The notes: generated by a model not told the origin, from the letters alone. 64,000 nucleotides of DNA from Entomohabitans teleogrylli (GCF_001484765.1 NZ_KQ947376.1:637736-701735), one strand, 5' to 3'. Numbered from the stretch's first letter, positions 1-8,290 are shown. Translations and numbers: made by a program.

Positions 1-2
1 TC

Positions 3-740
3 ACCGCCATGCTGTGCGGCGGTATCAGCGCGTTATTACTGCAGATGCTGCACCCGCTGGCGCTGGCCGGCGTCTGGGATCATTCAAATTTTCGCCACGA
101 TATGACCGGACGCCTGCGTCGCACCAGTCAGTTTATCGCCGTCACGACCTTTGGCACCCGCGCCGATGCGCAAATGCTGATTCGCCAGGTCAGAGCCATC
201 CACGATCGCGTCACTGGCGTGGATAACCAGGGCGTCGCCTACTCCGCAAACGACCCACAGTTGCTCACCTGGGTGCACGTTGCGGAAGTGAGCAGTTTCC
301 TGAGCGCCCACCTGCGTTATTGCAACCCTGACCTGAGCCTGCAGGAACAGGATAGCTATTTGCGCGACTCCGCCAGAGTGGCGATTGCCCTCGGCGCCCG
401 GGATGTCCCCAGGTCGCGTGCCGAAGTAGCGGACTATTTTACGCAGTTACGGCCACAGTTGCGTTGCGATGAACGCACCCGGGAAGTGATGCAGTTATTG
501 CTTAACGCGCCGGCGCCCGTTGCCGCCGCGCGACCGGTTACCAAAGCTTTTATGCTGGCGGCCAGCGATCTTTTACCTCGCTGGGCGCAAGAGATGGCGG
601 GACTAAAGGCGTCTCCCTTGCGGCGGCGCCTGTCCCGACAGACCATCCACGCTGTCGCAGGCGTATTGCGCTGGGCTGTACAGAATGGCGCTTATCACCG
701 CGCCTGTCGGCGGATGGGAATCACCCCCGTCATACGGTAA
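3..740 (+). CDS. Oxygenase MpaB family (DUF2236) protein, 5' end cut by window
   Basis: The reading frame is already open at the window edge, so the visible Met at base 9 is probably internal and the true start lies upstream. The visible 243 residues show the DUF2236/latex-clearing-protein-like pattern: the LLLQMLHPLALAGVWDHS segment, an AIHDRVTG motif, and WVH about 25 residues later. In the family, conserved histidines of these motifs bind a b-type heme or metal, and members are thought to be oxidoreductases; the substrate here is unknown. It lies upstream of, and in the same direction as, an anion symporter, but 284 bases separate them, so an operon is not obvious. Family assignment is from pattern recognition; function is not claimed. 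Confidence 0.75.
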   Translation, partial: TAMLCGGISALLLQMLHPLALAGVWDHSNFRHDMTGRLRRTSQFIAVTTFGTRADAQMLIRQVRAIHDRVTGVDNQGVAYSANDPQLLTWVHVAEVSSFLSAHLRYCNPDLSLQEQDSYLRDSARVAIALGARDVPRSRAEVADYFTQLRPQLRCDERTREVMQLLLNAPAPVAAARPVTKAFMLAASDLLPRWAQEMAGLKASPLRRRLSRQTIHAVAGVLRWAVQNGAYHRACRRMGITPVIR

Positions 741-1024
741 CGATTGCTAAATATTCCTGACGCAATATCTTCCCGTTGTCAGGGAAAAATCCTGGTATTA
801 AGCCATATATTGTGGCTTTTCATCTTGTTATGATGATTTTGTATGATATATCAGTAGCGGGAAAAAGGATGACATACTGCACATTTTTTAACTCCCTCAC
901 CCCTAAAACCGGCTGCTGGCCTCTCGTTTTTGGCACCGGGCTGTTTTATGACTGTCGGTAGTCGGTATAGTTAACACACTGTTTCGGATGTTAACAAACA
1001 GATACAATAAGACAGGAGAGCGTC

Positions 1025-2404
1025 ATGGAAGTAACCCCTCTGGCTAATGCAATGATTAGTCCCCCCTCACGCCGCGGCCTGATGATTCTTGCCGTCGATG
1101 TTGTTTTGCTGATTTTACTGCTTAATTTTCTCCCCTATGACGAGAAAGCTAACACCGGGCTGGCACTGATGGTCTTTATCGGCGTGTTATGGCTGACAGA
1201 AGCCATTCATGTCACGATCACTGCCTTATTAATTCCTATTCTGGCGATTTTGTTTGGCATCCTTGATGCCAGTAACGCGTTAAAATCGTTTTCTAACCCC
1301 ATTATCTTCCTGTTCTTTGGCGGCTTTGCGCTGGCGACCGCGCTACACGTTCAGGGGCTGGATCGCCTGATCGCCAACCGCCTGCTGCTGCTGGCGAAAG
1401 GCAAGATGTCGGTAGCGGTCATGGTCCTGTTTGGCGTTACCGCCGGTCTGTCAATGTGGATCAGTAATACTGCGACGGCGGCAATGATGCTGCCTCTGGC
1501 GCTGGGGATCCTTTCTAACCTCGATCGCGAGCGTGAAAGAAACACCTTCGTCTTTATCCTGCTGGGCATTGCCTATAGCGCCAGTATCGGCGGTCTGGGA
1601 ACCCTGGTGGGCAGCCCGCCTAACGCCATTGCCGCCGCGCAGTTGGGTATCGACTTCTTCACCTGGATGAAGTTTGGTATTCCGGTCATGCTGGTGATGA
1701 TGCCGCTGATGGTCGGAATGATGTATCTGATGCTCCGCCCCAACCTGAACTATCAGGTGGAGATTTCCGTCGAGAAAATGGAATGGACGCCGATGCGTCT
1801 GATCACCATGGGTATCTTCGCGTTAACCGTGGTGTGCTGGATTTTCAGTAACCCAATCAGCGAATTCTTTGGTGGCATTTCACAGTTTGACTCGCTGGTG
1901 GCTATCACCGCGGCAGTACTGATCGGCGCCAGCGGCGTTGCAAGCTGGAACCAGATTCAGGACAACACTGAATGGGGCGTACTGATGCTGTTTGGCGGCG
2001 GTCTGACGCTGAGTATTATCCTTCAGGGCTCCGGCGCCAGCGTCATCATGGCCAACGGCATTGCCGATGTGTTTGGCGCCAGTCACTGGTTCATCATTAT
2101 GGTGGCGGTAGCGACATTCATCATCTTCCTGACGGAATTTACCAGTAATACCGCCAGCGCCGCGCTGCTGGTGCCGATTTTCGCCACCGTCGCCCAGGCG
2201 CTGGGGATGCCGGAAGCACTGCTGACGCTGATCATCGGTTTCGGCGCTTCCTGCGCCTTTATGCTGCCGGTCGCCACGCCGCCAAATGCCATTGTTTACG
2301 GCTCCGGTCACATCAAGCAAAAAGAGATGGTCCGGGTGGGCTTCGTGCTTAACCTGGTCAGTATCGCCGTTGTATCCGGTTTCGCCTGGTTCTTCTGGCA
2401 CTGA
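1025..2404 (+). CDS. DASS-family sodium-coupled anion (dicarboxylate) symporter
   Basis: A 459-residue polytopic inner-membrane protein. Two Ser-Asn-Thr signatures, at residues 147-149 (WISNTATAAMMLP) and 374-376 (FTSNTASAALLVP), each pair with a Pro-Pro-Asn-Ala element (around 198-202 and 419-422). This is the duplicated substrate and sodium site typical of the divalent anion:Na+ symporters (DASS, e.g. SdcS/VcINDY). It is therefore expected to import a di- or tricarboxylate or related anion with sodium; the substrate cannot be read from sequence. The start is supported by GACAGGAGAG just upstream, and a strong hairpin follows the stop. It is not part of the conserved E. coli gene order and belongs to the accessory block at the left end. 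Confidence 0.9.
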   Translation: MEVTPLANAMISPPSRRGLMILAVDVVLLILLLNFLPYDEKANTGLALMVFIGVLWLTEAIHVTITALLIPILAILFGILDASNALKSFSNPIIFLFFGGFALATALHVQGLDRLIANRLLLLAKGKMSVAVMVLFGVTAGLSMWISNTATAAMMLPLALGILSNLDRERERNTFVFILLGIAYSASIGGLGTLVGSPPNAIAAAQLGIDFFTWMKFGIPVMLVMMPLMVGMMYLMLRPNLNYQVEISVEKMEWTPMRLITMGIFALTVVCWIFSNPISEFFGGISQFDSLVAITAAVLIGASGVASWNQIQDNTEWGVLMLFGGGLTLSIILQGSGASVIMANGIADVFGASHWFIIMVAVATFIIFLTEFTSNTASAALLVPIFATVAQALGMPEALLTLIIGFGASCAFMLPVATPPNAIVYGSGHIKQKEMVRVGFVLNLVSIAVVSGFAWFFWH

Positions 2405-2414
2405 TACCAAATAT

Positions 2415-2432
2415 GCCCCGGGAAACCGGGGC
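2415..2432 (+). terminator. Intrinsic terminator after the DASS symporter
   Basis: GCCCCGG-GAAA-CCGGGGC hairpin with a GAAA tetraloop, followed by TATTTTTA, starting ten bases after the symporter stop codon. Confidence 0.85.
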
Positions 2433-2768
2433 TATTTTTACGTCTCATTCCCACCCGCATTATCCCCCGTTAACAAGACAATCGAATGCCCTTGGTTTTA
2501 TCATTTTTCTGTAAAATAAATAGTGATTCTCCCCTGTGGGATCACCGATGATAAATATCACTCACAGAGACAAACACCCCCATTTATAAATAGCCGAAAC
2601 CCATTCATCATTTTAATTAAACAGCTTACCAAATAATAATGAAAGAAAATAATGCGCTGTATGATAAAGCTTTTCTTTTACATCCTTTTATCTGTAGAAT
2701 ATGCCCGGCCGCATGCTTCATACGGCCAGTTGAATTTATCAAATGAAATATTAAAATAAGGATTTTAT
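2433..2768. other. AT-rich intergenic stretch upstream of the microcin-like gene
   Basis: About 336 bases that are visibly more AT-rich than the flanking genes. No convincing gene was found. It holds an imperfect inverted repeat GTGAT...ATCAC (2524-2545) and a TGATA-AA-TATCA inverted repeat a little further on, either of which could be a regulator site, and a GGCCG...CGGCC hairpin around 2708-2728. The ribosome-binding site of the next gene (TAAGGA) is at its right edge. No Fur consensus was recognised. Confidence 0.5.
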
Positions 2769-3002
2769 ATGAGACAGTTATCTCAGTCTGAAATGGAATG
2801 CGTGAACGGCGCAGGTAATATTCAACATATATTTGCTATTTTTGCGACTAAACTCGCTAATATGGCAGGTGTTCCGCCTGAAAGAACCTCTCAGCAAGAT
2901 ATGGTGGATGGATTCCTGAATATCGGTAAGCAAGTTGAAAAATTCCTGCTCAGCCTCCCGCTAATTGGTTCCTTCTTATCCATAATTAATAAAGATGATT
3001 AA
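2769..3002 (+). CDS. Putative microcin/bacteriocin precursor with double-glycine-type leader
   Basis: A 77-residue peptide starting MRQLSQSEMECVNGAG. This matches the class II microcin leader pattern M-R-x-[LI]-[ST]-x-x-E-[ML]-x-x-V-x-G-[AG] (compare MREISQKDLNLAFGAG of microcin E492 and MRTLTLNELDSVSGG of microcin V). Cleavage after Gly-Ala would release a roughly 62-residue mature peptide with an amphipathic first half (around 17-35), a central polar stretch and a hydrophobic segment (about 50-73), ending in charged KDD. There is a good Shine-Dalgarno (TAAGGATTTTAT-ATG), and a GC-rich hairpin follows the stop, so it looks monocistronic. No exporter (CvaAB-type), immunity gene or modification gene is adjacent. 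The family call rests on the leader; antibacterial activity is inference. It could instead be a peptide signal or a relic. Confidence 0.6.
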   Translation: MRQLSQSEMECVNGAGNIQHIFAIFATKLANMAGVPPERTSQQDMVDGFLNIGKQVEKFLLSLPLIGSFLSIINKDD

Positions 3003-3008
3003 TACTTT

Positions 3009-3027
3009 CCCCCGGTATTGCCGGGGG
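3009..3027 (+). terminator. Hairpin after the microcin-like gene
   Basis: CCCCCGG-TATTG-CCGGGGG stem-loop beginning six bases after the stop and followed by a short T run (GTTTC). The T tract is weak, but the stem is strong. Confidence 0.65.
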
Positions 3028-3090
3028 GTTTCAGTTAGCGGTTTTAGCGAAACGTTGAACACGCCAAAACCAACAGACTATTATAACTGG

Positions 3091-3354
3091 TCATTTCATA
3101 GCTATTGGCGCCATCGCACAGACCTGGCTGGTATACGATGTTATACTCTCCCCTGAGTCGCTCTGCTGACCCATCGCGCCAAAAACCAAAGTGAGCAATC
3201 TGCTGTTTATCATTTCGCACTCCCGGATATTTTTAATACCTGATGCCAGAAAATTCTCCAGATAGCACGTTTTTAACTGATGAAATAATAGATTATTACC
3301 GCAACCGTTACTGCTCCCGGTATCAATCACAATAATATCGTCGGGAGTACACAC
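3091..3354 (-). CDS. Unrecognised 87-residue ORF (GTG start), possibly N-terminally truncated
   Basis: I do not recognise this protein. The frame is open for ten further codons upstream of the GTG and then meets two consecutive TGA stops, so the first part may have been lost. The visible part has several cysteines (after VV, in SNGCGNN, in KTCYLEN, in RECEMIN and in SQVCAMA), which would suit a disulfide-bonded periplasmic protein, but no signal peptide is visible in this frame. Codon use looks plausible for a gene. It faces the microcin-like gene tail to tail, with about 90 bases between them. A cognate immunity role is conceivable but unsupported. Confidence 0.35.
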   Translation of the reverse strand: MCTPDDIIVIDTGSSNGCGNNLLFHQLKTCYLENFLASGIKNIRECEMINSRLLTLVFGAMGQQSDSGESITSYTSQVCAMAPIAMK

Positions 3355-3572
3355 GACCAGCGATGTATAGATAAAGAAATCAGATGGCGGCTCTCATCAG
3401 GAACCGCTGACCGGAGATGGTCTGGGTATATATTCGCTGCCGGAATGTGAATTTCATCTTCCGGGACTAAAAAGTAACACCGTCGTCTATCCGGTGATAT
3501 TCATTACATAGTTGATTTATCAGAGTGACGTTCACTCGGCTTCTGACTGGAATAACGCTCAAATTAATTATC

Positions 3573-3743
3573 ATGATGAAGGAAATCATCGAAAATGATT
3601 TCCGTCGGATAAATTTGAATCTACTGACGGTATTTCTGGTGTTATACCGGGAAACCAGCATCACCCGTACCGCAGAGATCCTGCATCCGGGGCAGCCCAC
3701 CATCAGCGGGGCGCTGAAGCGACTGCGCAAGATATTCAACGGC
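3573..3743 (+). pseudogene. LysR-type regulator remnant (N-terminal helix-turn-helix only)
   Basis: The frame begins MMKEIIENDFRRINLNLL and continues through TSITRTAEILHPGQPTISGA and LKRLRKIF, which is the N-terminal winged helix-turn-helix of a LysR-type transcriptional regulator. The normal continuation (a DPLFVR-like segment and the effector domain) is missing. Right after KRLRKIF the frame runs directly into sequence of a different gene, a bdcA-like dehydrogenase tail, so this is a deletion-fusion scar. No function is expected. Confidence 0.75.
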
Positions 3744-3922
3744 TATACCAACGCCAACCCGGAAAGTGGCCCCCATGAAGCAACTGATGCACAGCTTTAT
3801 GGCCATTAAACGACATGTACGTTCGGAAGAAAGTGGCGGGCATACTCGCATGGCTGGCAGGCCCGGAAGCTTCGTTGGTGACGGACGCAATACACACCAT
3901 AGACGGCGCGTTTGGCGCATAA
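3744..3922 (+). pseudogene. 3' remnant of a bdcA-like short-chain dehydrogenase gene, two frameshifts
   Basis: Read in three successive frames, this stretch spells the last ~58 residues of a BdcA (YjgI)-type SDR: TNANPESGP, then MKQLMHSFMAIKRHVRSEE, then VAGILAWLAGPEASLVTDAI and HTIDGAFGA followed by TAA. E. coli BdcA ends in almost the same sequence. The first frameshift is an extra C in the five-C run at 3770-3774, the second an extra A in the GAAGAAAGTG stretch near 3827-3836. The catalytic SDR core is absent. It is joined to the LysR fragment just upstream. Identification is from memory of the BdcA C-terminus. Confidence 0.75.
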
Positions 3923-4037
3923 TCGCATGATGGGGTTTCAGCCAGGAAGATGGTCAGCAGGAGAAACTGACGCTGTAAGCCGCGCCAGCCCCGGGTTTAG
4001 CGATGGTCACCTGACATCGGCAGGCAACCGGTCCGCG

Positions 4038-5660
4038 TCAGTGCTTAATAATGTACATCGTTCGGCTATAAGCCACATCCTCCGGGTTTTCGATCGGATA
4101 TCCCTTCAACCATGGTTTGATCAACCGTCCGTTAGTGTACTGGTACACAGGGGCGATCGGCGCCTGCTGCGCAAGGATTTTCTCCGCCTCATTGTAATCT
4201 TTATTGCGCGCTTTATTGCTGGTCTCCTGGCTGGCCTGCTGGAGCAGCTTGTCATAGGCCGGATCGCTGAAACGTGAAATATTACCGCTGTGGCTGGACG
4301 TCAGCAGTGACAGAAACGTTGATGGCTCATTGTAGTCGCCCACCCATGAGGCGCGGATCACATCAAAGTTTCCACTATTGCGGCTGTCAATATAGGTTTT
4401 CCACTCCTGGTTTTGCAGTTTAACCTCCGCCCCCAGGTTCTGACGCCACATCGAAGCAACGGCAATCGCGATTTTCTGGTGATTCTCTGAGGTATTGTAC
4501 AGCAGCGTGAGCTTAAGCGGCTTCTGCGGGCCATACCCGGCAGCCGCCAGCAGCGTCTTCGCCTGAGCGTTGCGCTCTTGCTGGGTCATATCCTCAAACA
4601 GCGACGGTTCCGGCGTAAAGCCGGCAGTCACGTCCGGAGTGAAGCGCCAGGCGGGTTTTTCGCCGGTTCCCAGCACTTTCTCCGCCATCAGCACTCTATC
4701 AATAGTCAGGCTCAGCGCCAGTCGCACCCGCTGATCGGCTGTCGGACCCTTTTGGGTATTAAACGCATAATAATAAGTGCCCAGTTGTGGCGGCGTGTAA
4801 ACCTGGTCGGGGATATCCTTCAGCAATTTCTGATAGAGGTTCTTGGGGAAAGATTCGGTAATATCCAGATCACCCGCCAGATAACGCTTGGTGGCGGCGG
4901 ATTCCTGATTAATCGGCAGGAAAGTGACCCGGCTGAGCACTGTTTTAGCGCTATCCCAGTAATGTTTATTGGGCTCCAGCACCAGCTTTTCATTCACCAC
5001 TCTCTCACGCAGTACAAAAGCGCCGTTGCCTACCAGATGGCCGGGCTTCGTCCATTCGGCGCCGGATTCCGCTATCGCCGTTTCCGGCACCGGATACAGC
5101 GCGAAGTTGGCCGCCAGGCTCGGGAACCAGGGAACCGGCCTGTCCAGTTGAACGCGCAGTGTGGTGTCATTCACCGCCGTCACGCCGAGCTTATCCACCG
5201 GCAATTTACCATCAATTATGTCCTGGGCATTGTTAATCCCCGCCAGCGCGGCAAACCAGGAGAATGAGGAACTGACCTGTGGATCCACCAGCCGCCGCCA
5301 GCTATAAACAAAATCATGAGCGGTCACCGACGAACCGTCCGACCAGCGCGCATTATCACGCAGAGTAAAGGTCCAGTTACGATTATCATTGCTCTGCCAC
5401 TTTGTCGCGACGCCGGGCACCAGTTCGCCTTTCTCATTCTGGTTTACCAGCCCCTCAAACAGATCGCGAATGACCTGAATTTCCGGCAGACCGACAGCTT
5501 TGGCCGGATCGAGCGATGCGGGCTCATCTTTAAGATGGCGAACCAGTTCCTGACGATCCGACAGCAGCGTTCCGGGCGGCACGTCCGCCGCATGTACGAA
5601 TGCCGGGGTCGCGCTGCCCAACAGGAGCGCCAGACAGGTATAAAGAACGCTTTTTCTCAT
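4038..5660 (-). CDS. mppA: Murein tripeptide-binding protein MppA
   Basis: A 540-residue family 5 extracellular solute-binding protein, with a signal peptide MRKSVLYTCLALLLGS... ending at an Ala-His-Ala/Ala-Asp site near residue 24. It closely follows E. coli MppA over its whole length (KDEPASLDPAKAVGLPEIQV; TYYYAFNTQKGPTADQRVRL; NPEDVAYSRTMYI). MppA binds L-Ala-D-Glu-meso-Dap in the periplasm and delivers it to the Opp permease. Divergent from mpaA and near ycjG, the enzymes that break down the same murein peptide, it forms a functional murein-recycling cluster. OppD and OppF, its inner-membrane partners, are at the right end of this window. Confidence 0.96.
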   Translation of the reverse strand: MRKSVLYTCLALLLGSATPAFVHAADVPPGTLLSDRQELVRHLKDEPASLDPAKAVGLPEIQVIRDLFEGLVNQNEKGELVPGVATKWQSNDNRNWTFTLRDNARWSDGSSVTAHDFVYSWRRLVDPQVSSSFSWFAALAGINNAQDIIDGKLPVDKLGVTAVNDTTLRVQLDRPVPWFPSLAANFALYPVPETAIAESGAEWTKPGHLVGNGAFVLRERVVNEKLVLEPNKHYWDSAKTVLSRVTFLPINQESAATKRYLAGDLDITESFPKNLYQKLLKDIPDQVYTPPQLGTYYYAFNTQKGPTADQRVRLALSLTIDRVLMAEKVLGTGEKPAWRFTPDVTAGFTPEPSLFEDMTQQERNAQAKTLLAAAGYGPQKPLKLTLLYNTSENHQKIAIAVASMWRQNLGAEVKLQNQEWKTYIDSRNSGNFDVIRASWVGDYNEPSTFLSLLTSSHSGNISRFSDPAYDKLLQQASQETSNKARNKDYNEAEKILAQQAPIAPVYQYTNGRLIKPWLKGYPIENPEDVAYSRTMYIIKH

Positions 5661-5899
5661 GGACTATCCTGAATATGATTGTTCATCAATAAGTTGCCGC
5701 CTGCTCCGGGGCCAAATGCCTGGCGCACCCGACATGTTTTATTCGTTATCTGTTGTATATCGCGCTCAGCTCAGACAAGCCCGACAAATATATCACGATT
5801 CCCGGCCTGCACCGCCGACATCCGTAGCACAATATCCGCATGCAATCTGCTGTCCGGGCTGCTTTAATGAAGCATTCTTGCCGACATTTAAGGTGCGCC

Positions 5900-6613
5900 A
5901 TGGTCCCTTTCCGCCCCCGAACGCAGCGCGGCCCGCTTCCGGTTCATCCACAACAATATGGTCAATCAGCGCTGGGGGCCCCACTGCTCTGGTTTCCCGC
6001 TCCCGTGGAGGAACCGGGCAGCGGGTTGATTATTGCCGGCACCCATGGTGACGAAAATGCCGCGATGGTGGCGCTGTCCTGCGCCTTGCGCACTCTGTTG
6101 CCAGAATATCGCCGCCATCACGTGGTGATCGCCGTCAATCCGGATGGTTGCCAGTTGGGGCTACGCGCCAATGCTCATGGCGTCGACCTGAACCGCAACT
6201 TTCCCAGCGCCAACTGGCAGGCCGGCGAAACCGTCTACCGCTGGACCAGCTACGCCAGCGAGCGCGATGTGCTGCTCTCTACCGGCCATGCGCCGGGTTC
6301 TGAGCCGGAGACGCGCGCCCTGTGCCACCTGATTCATCAACTCGACCCGGCCTGGGTGGTGTCATTTCACGACCCGTTGGCCTGTATTGAAGATCCGCAC
6401 AGTAGCGCGCTGGGAAAATGGATGGCAAACGCCTTTCATCTGCCGCTGGTGACCAGCGTGGGATACGCGACGCCCGGCTCTTTTGGTAGCTGGTGTGGCG
6501 AGATCGGTTTACCCTGCATCACCGCAGAGCTTCCGCCGATCTCCGCCGATGAAGCCATGGAGCGCTACCTGGAGCCAATGCTGCAACTGCTGTGCTGGCA
6601 TCAGTCCGGGTAG
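5900..6613 (+). CDS. mpaA: Murein peptide amidase A
   Basis: A 237-residue M14-family zinc carboxypeptidase that hydrolyses the gamma-D-Glu-meso-Dap bond of recycled murein peptides in the cytoplasm. Zinc ligands H49 and E52 (GTHGDE) and H157 (SFHDP) and the catalytic E210 (ITAEL) are present, as are NPDG and DLNRNFP. I chose the ATG at 5900 because an AAGGTG ribosome-binding site precedes it and the length fits E. coli MpaA (242); the frame is open further upstream without family similarity. It is divergent from mppA, and its last 13 bases overlap the 3' end of ycjG on the other strand. Confidence 0.95.
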   Translation: MVPFRPRTQRGPLPVHPQQYGQSALGAPLLWFPAPVEEPGSGLIIAGTHGDENAAMVALSCALRTLLPEYRRHHVVIAVNPDGCQLGLRANAHGVDLNRNFPSANWQAGETVYRWTSYASERDVLLSTGHAPGSEPETRALCHLIHQLDPAWVVSFHDPLACIEDPHSSALGKWMANAFHLPLVTSVGYATPGSFGSWCGEIGLPCITAELPPISADEAMERYLEPMLQLLCWHQSG

Positions 6614-7569
6614 AGCCGCCCAATGTCGAATCGTAGTCCCGGCTCCACGTCAACCGCCAGCCAGGTGGGGCCATCGAGATCGGCATACAACACTTCGCCG
6701 GCCAACGGCAGGGCTGCCGCAATCGCCCGCGAGGTACACAGCATACAGCCGAGCATCAGGCCAAACCCCTGCTCGCGGGCGGCCTGGGCCAGCGCCAGCG
6801 CTTCTGTCAGACCACCGGTCTTATCCAGCTTGAGGTTAACCATCTCATAGCGTCCGGTCAGCCCTTTGAGACTGCTGCGGGTATGGCAGCTTTCGTCCGC
6901 GCAGACCGGAAGCGGGTGAATAAAATTTTCCAGCGCCGCATCATCGCTGGCGGGTAGCGGCTGCTCAAGCATGGCGACACCAAGATCGGCCAGGAGCTGG
7001 CAGCGCGCCGCCAGCCCTTCCCCGTGCCAGGATTCGTTGGCATCGACAATCAACGTGGCCTCCGGCACCGCGCTGCGAATGGCCACCAACCGTTCGGCGA
7101 TCAGGCGATCGTCGAGTTTAATTTTCAGCAAGCGGGCGCCCTTCTCCCATAACACCTGCGCCATACGCGCCATTTCCTGCGGCTCGCCGATCGTCACCGT
7201 TTGCGCCGTGACGACACTTTCCGGCAACCGCGCTTCCAGCAGTTCGTGCACGCTCATTCCCTGACGTCGTGCCTCATAATCCCACAGGGCGCAGTCCACA
7301 GCGTTGCGCGCTGCACCGGCGGGAAGCAGTTGCTGAACCTCCTGACGCGTGGCGCCTTTTTCCAGTTGCGGCAGCACGCTGGCTATCTGAGCGAGGACGG
7401 AATCCACGCTTTCGCCATAGCGCGGGTAAGGCGTACATTCCCCCGTCCCCCTGACCCCCTCCTGTTCAATTTCCACCACCACGACCCGCGCTTCACTGCG
7501 GCTACCGCGCGAAATGACAAATGGCGAATGCAGCGGCCATGATTCCGGATAGACTCTGACTGTTCTCAT
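6601..7569 (-). CDS. ycjG: L-Ala-D/L-Glu epimerase
   Basis: A 322-residue enolase-superfamily enzyme that epimerises L-Ala-D-Glu to L-Ala-L-Glu, the step after MpaA in murein peptide recycling. The KxK catalytic pair (K149, K151 in LLKIKLDD), metal ligands D176 (VDANES), E202 (LEQPL) and D225 (ADES) and the second-site lysine K247 (NLKLDK) are all visible. It is convergent with mpaA (13-base overlap of the 3' ends) and divergent from tpx. Confidence 0.95.
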   Translation of the reverse strand: MRTVRVYPESWPLHSPFVISRGSRSEARVVVVEIEQEGVRGTGECTPYPRYGESVDSVLAQIASVLPQLEKGATRQEVQQLLPAGAARNAVDCALWDYEARRQGMSVHELLEARLPESVVTAQTVTIGEPQEMARMAQVLWEKGARLLKIKLDDRLIAERLVAIRSAVPEATLIVDANESWHGEGLAARCQLLADLGVAMLEQPLPASDDAALENFIHPLPVCADESCHTRSSLKGLTGRYEMVNLKLDKTGGLTEALALAQAAREQGFGLMLGCMLCTSRAIAAALPLAGEVLYADLDGPTWLAVDVEPGLRFDIGRLYPD

Positions 7570-7783
7570 GGTAACTCCTGATGATCGGCCTGCGGTCAGT
7601 ATACGTCAGCACAGCGGATGTGCCGGCGGTCCCCGGGGATATCTCTGCGCGCAACATTTTAGCGATCAATAAAAAGTAAAGTGATAACAATATATTAAAG
7701 ACAGACACTTTTTTATATCCAGGCGCTTCATGATGGCATAGACTAGGGACGTGCGTTAACTATATGTAAACAGGAAGATAACC

Positions 7784-8290
7784 ATGTCACAAACCGTTCA
7801 TTTTCAGGGTAACCCTGTCTCCGTCGCCGGCCAGTTCCCGAAAACCGCCAGCCAGGCGCAGCCGTTTACCCTGGTCGCGAAAGACCTTTCCGACGTGTCG
7901 CTGACTCAATTTGCCGGGAAACGTAAAGTACTGAACATTTTCCCGAGCATTGATACCGGCGTCTGCGCCGCTTCTGTTCGTAAGTTCAACCAACTGGCGT
8001 CAGAACTGGAGAACACGGCTGTACTGTGCATCTCCGCGGACCTGCCTTTCGCCCAGTCACGCTTCTGCGGCGCTGAAGGCCTGAGCAATGTGACCACCCT
8101 GTCCACTCTGCGCAGTCCGTCCTTCCTGCAGGATTATGGCGTTGCCATTGCCGACGGGGCGCTGAAGGGCCTGGCGGCTCGCGCGGTGCTGGTTCTGAAT
8201 GAGAAAGATGAAGTCATCTACGGCCAACTGGTGAATGAAATCACTCAGGAGCCTGATTATGACGCTGCGCTGGCGGCGCTGAAAGGGTAA
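7784..8290 (+). CDS. tpx: Thiol peroxidase
   Basis: A 168-residue atypical 2-Cys peroxiredoxin that reduces lipid and hydrogen peroxides using thioredoxin; periplasmic in older reports, cytoplasmic by enzymology. Peroxidatic C61 ([15 protein letters not shown]) and resolving C95 (QSRFCGAEG) are in place, with a third cysteine, C82. Preceded by AGGAAGATAACC. It is a single gene with a 214-base gap to divergent ycjG and is convergent with tyrR. Confidence 0.98.
   Translation: MSQTVHFQGNPVSVAGQFPKTASQAQPFTLVAKDLSDVSLTQFAGKRKVLNIFPSIDTGVCAASVRKFNQLASELENTAVLCISADLPFAQSRFCGAEGLSNVTTLSTLRSPSFLQDYGVAIADGALKGLAARAVLVLNEKDEVIYGQLVNEITQEPDYDAALAALKG

Noticed and set aside
776-961. A 61-codon plus-strand frame between the oxygenase and the symporter
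   Set aside because: No ribosome-binding site and no protein-like composition; the stretch looks like the symporter promoter region.
1880-2410. A 176-codon minus-strand frame within the DASS symporter
   Set aside because: Antisense to a clear membrane protein; composition is dominated by Gln, Asp and His, typical of reverse-read hydrophobic codons.
3912-4277. A 121-codon plus-strand frame near the mppA 3' end
   Set aside because: Mostly antisense to mppA, which is a full-length conserved gene.
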